From NCBI RefSeq assembly GCF_000001735.4, contig NC_003076.8, positions 25,113,835 to 25,177,834 of the forward strand: DNA of 64,000 bases, read 5' to 3'. The number at the start of each line of letters is the position of its first letter. Within the stretch, counting starts at the first letter, position 1. Made by a program: the position numbers and the translations under genes. Source of the stretch: Arabidopsis thaliana (lineage: Eukaryota; Streptophyta; Magnoliopsida; Brassicales; Brassicaceae). The notes under the pieces were generated by a model, which had not been told where the DNA came from, did no database searches, and worked only from the letters and a program-made list of their open reading frames with translations. Of the stretch, positions 1 to 9,502 are shown piece by piece.

Positions 1-527
1 AGTTCTCAGTATTCGGAAGCTATGTTCTAAACTTTGAAATTTGATAAATGTACTTGAAAAAAGATTTAGGTACGGTCTAAACTTGTCTCTGTTTTAGTAG
101 TTAGAAGAAGAAGCACACACAACATATAAATTAGGGGTTCCTCGTCACTAACGCGGTTTCGGTGGGTCCCACAACACCCAACACTGAGAAAGAAACACCA
201 TTCTTCTCCGTGTTCTGTCTCTATCTGCTAATTACCACAAAGAAGAACTTGCAAATCCCTTCTCTTTTGTTCAAGTCGTACGACAGAGCCTTTGAAAGAA
301 AGAACTGGTGGGGAAGCGTTAAGCTACAGATAACTCCAAGATACGGGTCTTTGTTTGTTTTGAAGATCAGATTCATTTTACGATAATTCCGTTACTCGTT
401 ATTGTGTATATATATCTCTTTCCCGGAAATTTCGGTTCTTGTTGTACAAAAACTCCAAAAAAACGCATAAAAAATATTCTGTAAATGGTTGAAATTCTCT
501 GGGAATTTCAACGGGTCTTGTGGTATC
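1..527 (+). promoter_or_regulatory. Upstream region and probable 5' leader of CBP60A
   Basis: No coding region is supported here. The stretch is the proximal promoter and probable leader of the calmodulin-binding-protein gene that starts at 528. A TATA-like stretch lies near 122-132. The transcription start cannot be fixed by eye. The last 45 bases hold an upstream ATG and a hairpin, which are listed separately. Confidence 0.5.
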
Positions 528-550
528 ATGTCACAGAAGAGAGAGTTTGA
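485..550 (+). other. Overlapping uORF in the CBP60A leader
   Basis: An ATG at 485-487 opens a 21-codon reading frame that ends in TGA at 548-550. It is in a different frame from the main ATG at 528 and runs past it, so ribosomes that use it would bypass the main start. The peptide begins MVEILWEFQR. This is seen directly. Whether position 485 is inside the mature leader, and whether the uORF is translated, is inference. Confidence 0.5.
488..512 (+). promoter_or_regulatory. Perfect 10-bp stem-loop just before the CBP60A start
   Basis: GTTGAAATTC (488-497) and GAATTTCAAC (503-512) are perfect reverse complements separated by a 5-nt loop. The stem begins one base after the upstream ATG and ends 15 nt before the main start codon. 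In RNA this would be a compact hairpin able to slow scanning ribosomes or favour the upstream ATG. The function is inferred. Confidence 0.45.
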
Positions 551-3133
551 AGAAGGGAAAGGTCGAATTGAGGGCGGCTCATCCGAAGACAAGCGTAGAA
601 GATTCAAAAGGTATAAATTTTGTTTCAGCTTCTAGGGTTTACGATGTTGTTGTAGCTTGAATCAGTCTTCGATAGTTCGATTCATTCAATTGGGTTTATG
701 TATTAGCTAATAAGGATGAATTCGAGTCTAAAAGTTGTGATCTATATGTTGGAACAAGTATAAATAGTGAAGTGATCGTTTCGTTAGGATAAAATTGAGC
801 TTCTATGATTAGGTTTTGACACGATTTTCTATAGCTTGCGGAGTTCTTTAGATGATCACTGTCTTGTCGTGGAATTAATAAAAAGGTTTAGTTTTGTTTA
901 TAATCAAAGAGTGATACTTCTTGGGAAGATAAAATTCTATTGACACACAAAAGTACTCATACTAGATAGTATGACACCACGTAGTCACCATGGTTGGATT
1001 CCTTAATAAGAAGCTTTATTTGTTTTTCCCAGTCACTTACTGTTGACAAATCAACAATGTTTATGAAGTTCAGATTTTCTAAATTGATTTTTAGTGTTAA
1101 TGAGAATTCCTACATATGACTTTGGATCAAAATTTAGTGTGGTTCAGGAGGTAATGAGATTACAAACCGTCAAACATTTTCTCGAACCTGTTCTCGAGCC
1201 CTTAATTCGTAAAGTGGTACGTATCTCGTTGATATAATATAGTACCCTTCTCTCCTAGTATTGTGTGTTTATTTTAGCAGTAATTTATGAGTATCCCTTG
1301 GAACAGGTCAAAGAAGAAGTTGAATTAGCTCTTGGAAAGCATCTAGCAGGCATCAAGTGGTAAAACTATTTTTCAAGATCAACATTAGATTTTTCAGGCT
1401 GTTCTGTAATAAATAATTTCTTCCCATGTTCATCTTTGTTCAGGATTTGTGAGAAAGAGACTCATCCTTTGGAATCAAGGAATCTACAGTTAAAGTTCTT
1501 GAACAATCTATCGCTTCCCGTGTTTACTTCAGCTCGGATAGAAGGAGATGAAGGCCAAGCTATAAGAGTTGGATTAATAGACCCTTCAACTGGCCAAATT
1601 TTCTCTTCTGGTCCTGCATCATCCGCCAAACTCGAAGTTTTTGTCGTTGAGGGTGATTTTAACAGTGTTAGTGATTGGACTGATGAGGATATCAGGAATA
1701 ACATTGTAAGAGAGAGAGAAGGAAAGAAACCTCTACTCAATGGGAATGTATTTGCGGTTCTTAATGATGGCATTGGTGTTATGGATGAAATCTCATTTAC
1801 AGATAACTCTAGCTGGACTAGGAGCAGGAAGTTCAGACTCGGGGTACGAATAGTGGATCAGTTTGATTATGTCAAAATTAGAGAGGCAATAACAGAGTCC
1901 TTTGTCGTAAGAGATCATCGAGGAGAGTGTAAGTATTGCTTGTTAGTTTATTCTCTCACATTGAGTATCATTGAACCAATTTACTTTCCTGTTCTCATAT
2001 TTTCTGTAAATTAAAAGAAGTTGTTTCTTTCTTATGACTCTTTCTCTCTTATTTGTAGTGTACAAAAAGCATCATCCTCCTTCTCTTTTCGATGAAGTAT
2101 GGAGATTGGAAAAGATAGGGAAAGATGGAGCATTTCACAGACGACTGAATTTGTCAAATATAAACACTGTCAAGGATTTCTTAACACATTTCCATTTAAA
2201 CTCTTCAAAACTCCGACAAGTAAGATTCGTCTTCCTTACTCTGTGCCTATGTGACTAAGGCTTCTGTGGTGGGCGTGAATCTTTTGTGTCACCAGTAATA
2301 ATGGTTTGTGATTGATTCTCACCTGGTGAGAAATACACAGTTTTAACTTGTCTACATGTAATGATGATTGATGTTCCTTGCAGGTTCTTGGTACGGGTAT
2401 GTCTTCAAAGATGTGGGAAATTACTTTGGACCATGCTCGATCATGTGTTCTAGATAGTAGCGTCCATGTGTACCAAGCTCCTGGATTTCAGAAGAAAACA
2501 GCTGTTGTCTTCAACGTCGTAGCTCAAGTGCTTGGACTGCTCGTGGATTTTCAGTATATTCCTGCTGAAAAGTTATCAGAGATTGAAAAGGCACTGATCC
2601 TCTCTGTCTACATATTTGACTTGGTTTCTCTTCTACATACTCTCAGGTTTACATAAATTTTCTGATTTCAGGCTCAAGCGGAGGTGATGGTAATTGATGC
2701 ATTGAGTCACCTAAATGAAGTAATCTCGTATGATGATGAGGTTTCCATGATGAGGAACGTTCTCAATGCCCCGGCTTCTCAAGGCAGTGTTGCCGGGATT
2801 GATTATTCGGGTCTGAGTTTGACCAGTTTGGACGGATACGGTTTTGTGTCAAGTCTTCACAACACAGCAGAATGTAGTGGCAAGCACAGTGATGATGTTG
2901 ACATGGAAGTTACTCCACATGGTTTATATGAAGACTACGACAATCTCTGGAACTGCTCTCACATTCTAGGCTTAGAAGAACCGCAATCTGAGTTGCAGAG
3001 TGCGCTTGACGATTTCATGTCACAGAAGAATGCTTCGGTCGGTGGTAAGGCTCACAGCAAAAGATGGACAAAGCTTTTCAGTGTCTCGAGATGGCTCTCT
3101 GTTTTCAAGTATGTCAAGTTAGGAAAAATATAA
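528..3133 (+). CDS. CBP60A: Calmodulin-binding protein 60 family, CBP60a
   Basis: Seven coding exons join cleanly: 528-610, 1138-1216, 1307-1359, 1444-1928, 2059-2219, 2384-2590, 2672-3133, giving 509 aa. The N-terminus is basic (KRRRF). The conserved CBP60 core (for example [19 protein letters not shown] and [20 protein letters not shown]) covers roughly residues 65-370. The C-terminus ends in a basic, Trp-rich segment ([20 protein letters not shown]) that fits a calmodulin-binding helix. From the literature, CBP60a (AT5G62570) is a nuclear, C-terminally calmodulin-binding negative regulator of immunity, related to the positive regulators CBP60g and SARD1. The sixth intron appears to use a GC donor (AAG|GCACTG at 2591); a GT donor at 2606 would add five residues and leave a 66-nt intron. 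The leader holds an overlapping uORF and a hairpin. Confidence 0.93.
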
Positions 3134-3707
3134 AATGAGTTTAGTACACAAAAGAACAAAACGACTCGCTGCGCCGCGCCCTGGACAGATTCGTGTATAT
3201 ATATACTCGGGGAAAGCTTGGGTTTCTGATGATCCAGAGGCGTTCAAAAGTGTTTTCTTTCTTCTTCTTCTTCTGGTTGTCTCCATCTTTGTGTTAAAGA
3301 TGTGAATATATGTTTTAGGACAGCTTCATTTTTGTTGAAAGCTTAAAAAACAGGGTCTTTTATAATCTCTGTGATTAGTACCAAATTGCAGATTTGCAGA
3401 ACTACGTTTTTCTTGGTTTGTCAGGTAATGTGAAACTGAATAAAATGAATATTATTTGAATCAACTGAGATTTTACATTATCTTCTAGAGTTTTGTGTTT
3501 GAGATTCAAAGAACACTAGACTGAGTATGAAGATTTTGGGTGAGTAAAAACAATCAGGGTGATAATTTATCATACAATAGTTTTGGGGTCAAAATGGAAT
3601 AATTCTAGAGTATAGAGCCCATGTTGAAAAGCTCGAAAATTCTTTCCAATTCCAGAAGAAAAGGTTTTGCTGTTTCCCTGTGAGCGATCTTCGATACTCG
3701 TCTGGGC
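3134..3707 (+). other. CBP60A 3' UTR and SDH7 promoter
   Basis: No gene is seen. The first part is the likely 3' UTR of CBP60A, with a C+T-rich run near 3257-3272. A site-II-type AGCCCA element at 3616-3621, common in promoters of plant mitochondrial-protein and ribosomal-protein genes, lies about 90 bp before the SDH7 start. Confidence 0.45.
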
Positions 3708-4731
3708 ATGGCGTTTTTGCTCAACAACGCTTCAATTTCATCTCATTTACGCTCGTCTTCTTCACAGGTTTGGATCAAATCTTGTTAATCGATTATTGTT
3801 GGAATTTTGTTTGATTTTTGTGACAATTTTTTCCCTTACGAAATTTTTGAAGAAGACGGGTGATGCTTTATCAATATCGCGTCGTGGATTCCACATTGAG
3901 CCAGGAACTCGAGAGAAAGCTGTAAGTTAATCTCTGTTTCTGTTCGAGTCCTGGATCATTTTGGACTCAGTTTTTGTGGAATTTTCTGCATCTATTGTGA
4001 TTTGAAGATACTAATTAGGGTTCATGAAAGAATTGGCTTTTATATAGATTCCCTGAGACTCTCATGTGTGTCCCTAGTAATGTTCGTTGTCTGAATCTAT
4101 TTGAAAGAGTAATTTTTATGAGAGTTTTGAGTTGTTGTTGATGCTTATGCTGTTGTTATATGGCATTTTCTTAAAGCTCTTGATGAGTTTGTGTTTGCTT
4201 AAATTGAAATCCTGTGTAGCTCTTGGCTGAAGATTCTGCTTTGAAGAGATTCAAGTCTCATAAGAAAAGTGTGCACAAACTGAAGAGGATTGGTGATGTG
4301 CTCACTGTTGTTGTTGTTGCAGGTAAAAACACTTTAGTTCATAACTTTTGGTCGAAGCTAATCAGATTCTTGTTTTGTTAGTGGTCTAGAAACATAATCT
4401 GGTATGGTTCAGGAATCATAATGAATCTGAGTAAGAGATTGACTAGGCTAGGCACACTTAGATATTTTCACCTTGCTTCTTGCAATTAAGAAAGCTGTAG
4501 ATTGAATCTCATAGGTTTCATGTAGAGCTGAGCTTATTATGTCAAATCAAACTAACAACGTTCTTCTCTGTTGTTCTTGGTAATATGAATTATGGATTCA
4601 CGACATACTCGAAATCTAAATTGTGACTTATCTCGTGTCTTGCTTGTTTTTTTGTCTTAGGATGTTGCTATGAAATCTATGTCAAAGCTGTGATGAAAAA
4701 AGAAGCTCTGGCTGCAGGGAAAAGCTCATGA
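3708..4731 (+). CDS. SDH7: Succinate dehydrogenase subunit 7, mitochondrial
   Basis: Four exons, 3708-3767, 3853-3921, 4220-4322 and 4661-4731, give exactly 100 aa, the length I recall for AT5G62575. The N-terminus ([20 protein letters not shown]) is Ser/Arg-rich, without acidic residues, and looks like a mitochondrial presequence. It is followed by [19 protein letters not shown], a basic stretch ([18 protein letters not shown]) and one predicted membrane helix ([16 protein letters not shown], about residues 70-85). It is a small plant-specific subunit that co-purifies with respiratory complex II in the inner mitochondrial membrane; its catalytic role is unknown. The acceptor of exon 2 is ambiguous by one codon (start at 3853 or 3856). 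I chose 3853 because it keeps SSSQKTGDAL and the 100-aa length. Confidence 0.92.
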
Positions 4732-5144
4732 GTGTTCTTGTCTTTGTATGCCTTTTTGTTTTATCCTTTATACAGTGTCTCTTTCTAATAATCTCACAAT
4801 AATGTTTGTTTACTCAATGAAAATGGCATCTAATAAAGTAGACTAAAAGAAAAAGACATTGTCCAGGGAAACCAAACTCTGGTTTTTTCTGACGTTGTGT
4901 GGAATCTCTGCTTTTTCTTCTTTTTAAATATTCCTTAGCTTTTCACTTATTTGTACTTTGCTTAAAGATACACTCTCCATTTATAGATAACTGCAACGAT
5001 TAATGTCTTATCCATGGATTAGGTGACTGTATTTATGTGAAATTGTGAATGATCAATCACACTTAATGGTTTACACTGGACATGAAATTGTTTCGAAAGG
5101 ATTAGTAGAGCGAGTGGGCCGGTTCGGTGTAGCCTACCTCTATC

Positions 5145-5166
5145 TTGGGCCTCTCTCTAGGCCCAA
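5145..5166. repeat. 8-bp perfect inverted repeat with GGCCCA cores
   Basis: TTGGGCCT (5145-5152) and AGGCCCAA (5159-5166) are perfect reverse complements around a CTCTCT spacer. Each arm carries a site-II-type TGGGCC motif. A further TGGGCC lies at 5115-5120. The arrangement could be a paired regulatory element or simply a small hairpin. Confidence 0.5.
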
Positions 5167-5180
5167 TTTGGGTTCAAACC

Positions 5181-5202
5181 GGTTGAGACGAGGTCTCAAA
5201 CC
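5181..5202. repeat. Imperfect inverted repeat
   Basis: GGTTGAGAC (5181-5189) and GTCTCAAACC (5193-5202) are complementary apart from one extra A, with a GAG loop. It lies 14 bp from the inverted repeat at 5145-5166, so this short island could fold into two neighbouring hairpins. Confidence 0.45.
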
Positions 5203-6075
5203 GAAATCTAACTTTACACCCTTAATTTTCAACCTAATTGTGACTCAACAAGAACATATCCACCACTGACCACTTGTTTTCCACAAATCATGCAAATTTG
5301 ATTAATACCTACTGAGTACTGATAAAAACAAGTACAAAGAGCTTTCATGCTCCCTTCTGATAACATTGGTTCACCAAAGATGTAATATAAAAAATGTTGG
5401 AATATTAGTTGAACCACCTTGGAGAACGTATAACAAAGAAGCCCAACAAATCAAGTTACTTTTGCTTGATTTGCACACATTCATGTTTGAAAGCTACAAT
5501 TCATATGTTCTATATTATCTACATTTATACTCATAGTTGATATGTTGTCGAAATTCTATCAATTTATGATATTGATAGGTTTGCAATTTCGTAAAAGAAA
5601 CTCTCACATCTATTTTGACTAACCCACACGTTTTTAAAAATAATAAAACTATGAGTAATTACACATCCTAAAGAGCATTTACTCATCAGTCAAAATTAGT
5701 TGATCAATATTGAGTATGATTCGTGAAGTCATGCATGATACAACGTCGATAATTTTTTTGGTAAAATGTAAAAGAATACGTAATCAATTTTTTCTTTGGA
5801 ATTTTTAATACTTTGGAAATTACAAATTTTTTTGTTGAAAATAAGATTTCAGGAAGACGAGGAGTAATATTCTTCTTAGACCAACATCATGACATGTTCC
5901 CTGGCGTGATTATTTTCGCGACACCTGAAGAAACGGCATCGTTTAGGTCAAAGTCATCATCATCATTCTCTATTTTGCAATCTCATAAAGACGGTTATAA
6001 AAATCACAGAGACACACCCACAGACGATAAAAGCTCTAACGGACCGACCACCGCCAAGTTTTTAATTTTACACTA

Positions 6076-6132
6076 ATGCTACTGCCACCTCTTATTCCGC
6101 CAGATCCACCACCGTCTCCGCCGCATCACTGA
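6076..6132 (+). other. Proline-rich uORF in the leader of the HEAT-repeat gene
   Basis: An ATG at 6076 opens 18 codons plus TGA (6130-6132). The encoded peptide, MLLPPLIPPDPPPSPPHH, contains nine prolines, several adjacent. It ends 43 nt before the main ATG at 6176. Runs of proline slow ribosomes, so if this is in the mature leader it could lower translation of the main frame. Its presence is seen; the effect is inferred. Confidence 0.45.
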
Positions 6133-6175
6133 TTCCTCAACCGTCACCGGAGATAAATCCTTAAGCAAATAGAAA

Positions 6176-8425
6176 ATGGCGACGAAGAACTCAAAGCAAA
6201 ACATGTCCGTGTTGTTAACTAAGCTCGGAGATCGAGATACTTTCACAATGGCGGCTCGTGAGCTTGATTTAATGGCTAGACAGATTGATCCTTCTTCCTC
6301 CTCCGGGAATCTCCAGTCGTTTATTTCCGTTATACTCTCCGTCGACACCGGAGATAAACCGGCGGTTCGTAAGCATTGTATTCACTTGCTCGCCGTTTTA
6401 TCAGTTTCTCTTCCTCTCAATTCTCTATCTCCTTTCCTCTCTAAGATCCTCACTCGCATCACGAGACGTCTCCGTGATCCCGACTCTTCGATTCGATCAA
6501 CTTGCGTCGCGGCTGTGTCGGCGATCTCTTCACGCACGACGAAGCCTCCGTTTTACTCGGCGTTTATGAAGCCGTTAGCAGATACACTTTTCACTGAGCA
6601 GGAGGTTAATGCGCAGATCGGAGCGGCGCTTTGTCTCGCGGCGGCGATTGATTCAGCGTCTGATCCGGATCCGGTTCGGTTAGGGCAGACACTTTTGCCT
6701 AGGCTAGAGAAGCTCGTGAAGTGTAACGCGTTTAAGGCGAAATCGGCGGGAGTTGTTGTGATCGGAAGTGTGATTGGTGCTGGTGGTTTGTCTGGAACCA
6801 GTGTGAGCTCCGGTGGATTGAAAGGACTTGTGGATTGCTTATTGAGCTTCTTGGTTAGTGAAGATTGGGCGGCGAGGAAAGCAGCTGCTGAAGCTTTGGG
6901 GAGGTTAGCTACAATGGAGAGAAATGAGCTAGGTGAGTTCAAGGCTAAGTGCTTGAAGATCTTTGAAAGCAGGAAATATGATAAGGTTTGGTTTAAATTG
7001 ATCACCTTGAATTTTTTATTGGAATGTAAGGTTTGGCTTAAAGATGATCATAGATTTGAACTTTGATATGGTTTAGGTGAAAGCTGTGAGAGAGGTGATG
7101 AATCAGATGATGGAGGCTTGGAAACAGGTTCCAGATTTATCAGAAGAGGTTTCTCCACCCAGATCTAATGCTTCTTCTAAAGGTATCTTCCTTCACCATT
7201 TGATCTTTAGCCAAATCAGGAAGCTTTTTCTTGTTTGGTACAATGTTAGTGGTTGCTTACTTGTCCTGTTTTTTTTTTATTCTAGGTGATGCAAGTGATG
7301 GACGATATCCTTCAGGGTCTAGAGTTGGTTCAACACCTGCTAAATCAAGAACTCATCTGGTTAACAGATCGACTCCACCGGGGAGTTCACTAGCCACCAC
7401 GGCTAGGAAGCAGGCTAATAGAAAAAGCATTGATCAGAAGAAAACCAGTCTAACAGCATCACTTACAAAACCAAACGTGAGGAGAAGATTGGAATGGAAA
7501 GCTGGAGGAGCTAGTATTCCCACTGGTGTGTCTCTTGAAGACGAACAACATTGTGATCATGACGAGAATGCGAAGGAAACGAGTCATTCTAGTCACAATA
7601 CGGTGCAGAAGTTAGGAGGTGTTTCCAGTTCTCTTAATGGCAATATCCCACCATCCGGTGCTACAATGGTAACAGGGCATCACGTCTTGTCTGAAAACCC
7701 AAATAGTAATAACTGCAAAGGGCTTGAAGATATATCTTTGATCCGTAATCAGCTTGTTCAGATTGAACAACAGCAAGCCAATCTAATGGATCTTCTTCAG
7801 GTTTGTTCTAAAACATGATGATAATCTTTCTCACATTACAAGCTTTCAGATTGCTCTCATTTCCGCAGTCCCTGAAACTTACTCTTTGTGATTTTCATTA
7901 GAGATTTGTCGGAAGCTCGCAACACGGAATGCGTGGTCTGGAAACACGAGTTCACGGATTAGAACTTGCTCTGGACGAAATATCTTATGACTTGGCGGTT
8001 TCAAATGGGAGAATGAGTAACGGTTCAAGCAGAAACAACTGTTGTCTCCTTCCTTCTGGAAGTTTCATCAAATCTAAATTCTGGAAGAAACACGATTCCA
8101 AGTATTCAGCATCGAGAATGTCCACTTATAGGAACAGAAATGCAGAAACCACCGAGATACAAAACTCGAGGCATCGGTTTAATGGCTCTCCTGGATTTAT
8201 AGTCAACCCATTAGCTGAAATTCGACCAGATAATGATCTGCAGGTAAACAACTTGTGTTATGTCGATTCGAGTCAATGTTTTTTTGTTGAAGAACTGATA
8301 TAAGTGAATAACATTATTAAGAGTATGATTGTTTGATTTTGTGTTGCCAGGTCTGCCTCACAATTGAGGGACGACGAGAAACAAAACCTTCAAAAGCTTC
8401 TGAGACTTTAAAAACCACTGTGTGA
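6176..8425 (+). CDS. TORTIFOLIA1/SPIRAL2-like HEAT-repeat protein
   Basis: Five exons, 6176-6985, 7077-7182, 7286-7800, 7902-8243 and 8351-8425, give 615 aa. The first 270 residues are alpha-helical HEAT/ARM-like repeats of the TOR1/SPR2 type: CIHLLAVLSVSLPLNSLSPF, then ILTRITRRLRDPDSSIRSTC, then LVSEDWAARKAAAEALGRLA. After a Ser/Pro-rich linker comes a basic region (NVRRRLEWK, about residues 365-373) and a short coiled-coil-like helix (LIRNQLVQIEQQQANLMDLL, about 458-477) that continues into VHGLELALDEISYDL. Members of this family bind cortical microtubules and affect the straightness of cell growth. I recall the locus as AT5G62580, annotated only as an ARM-repeat protein, so its exact role is inferred from family. 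It is convergent with MOS14. Confidence 0.85.
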
Positions 8426-9502
8426 ATGTGGGTGATTCTTACTGATTAGTATTTTTATTTTTTTCCTTCAAAGTAAATTCTACTAATTAGATTGAGATCA
8501 AAGATATCTACAATGTCTCCAATGAGTTCTTTGCTGAAATTTCTTATGTGTTGCTTTGTTATTTTCATGGTGAGTTTGCGTTATGAGGTAAATGAGTTTT
8601 AATTTTACAAATGATGAATTGGTAATATCTGTAACCAAGTTTTAATTTTTTTGCGTGTTCAAATACAAAACGATATGAAAAGATTAATAATTCTTAAGAA
8701 AATTGATTTAGTAGTTTCACGGATTGATAGTTGAAGTAAGTCGGTGCAACTGTTATTCTTTCTCTACTTTTAAAAATGGCTTTTAATATCTCTTCATTGA
8801 TTTAATTATTGCTTACACTGTTTGCATTATACTGATTATTGTGTCGCATGTGACTTCATGGGCAATTAAATAGTTTAGTAGGTCTCAAAAGCTATAAAAA
8901 AACAAAAAAAAAAAACTTTACATATTACTAACTATTGATTTATTGTAAAAAAATGCATATTTGAGGATGGGCAACTAAATAATAATAATTACTAAATTTA
9001 TGTCAGAATATATTTCCACGGGTTCTATGAAGTATACAACAACTTCTCAAAACTGAAATAAATCATTTTGTTCTTGAGATTGCTCTTTCTTTAATTTCTG
9101 CCAGAAAGTAGAACTCATGAAATCAAAACTAGAAAGAGGTATTAGATGCTTTTTGTTGTATATGATCCCTCCCACTCAAAATCATACCAATCCTTGAAGG
9201 ATCAAGGATTCCTTCTGTGTATCTCACCCGGTTTAAATTAAAATAGAAGATTTTGGTTCATCCCGCTGGAAATAAACCGGCCAAACAATGGAACAACGGT
9301 TCACACCAGAAGATATAAAGAAAAGATTTAAAAAAAAAAATCTTTATCAACAGCTAAAACGGTTAAAAAAATATGCAGAAAAGCATCAAATCTCTCAGTT
9401 TCTCAAACCATCAAAAAGTGGTCTATGCAAAAATTGACCTTCTTTGATGTCTTCTCACTCTTCTTTTCTTCTTTTTCTTTCTTTCTTTGTTTTTCATCAT
9501 CT
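8426..9502. other. Convergent intergenic region
   Basis: This 1.1-kb A+T-rich spacer lies between the 3' ends of the HEAT-repeat gene (+) and MOS14 (-). It should hold both 3' UTRs. I see no conserved reading frame, tRNA or terminal inverted repeats. A poly(A)-rich run occurs at about 8897-8920 and a weak A/T palindrome around 9324-9346. Confidence 0.4.

Larger units (their letters stand above)
4732..6175 (+). other. Intergenic: SDH7 3' UTR, hairpin island, downstream promoter
   Basis: No gene of its own. After the SDH7 3' UTR there is a short G+C-richer island at about 5108-5205 that contains two inverted repeats and several TGGGCC/GGCCCA motifs, listed separately. The rest is A+T-rich. The last 100 bases are the C-rich leader of the HEAT-repeat gene with a small uORF. 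The open frames at 5045-5269 and 5813-6076 show no recognisable domain, and I do not call them genes. Confidence 0.4.

Noticed and set aside
5165..5180. GGGTTCAAACC resembling a tRNA T-arm
   Set aside because: The T-stem does not pair properly and no acceptor, D or anticodon arms can be drawn around it.
5813..6076. 87-codon frame upstream of the HEAT-repeat gene
   Set aside because: Starts at a non-ATG codon and lies in promoter sequence; no recognisable motif.
9324..9346. A/T palindrome AAAGATTT...AAATCTTT
   Set aside because: Built mainly from an A-run in A+T-rich sequence; no flanking target duplication, so not called a mobile element or terminator.
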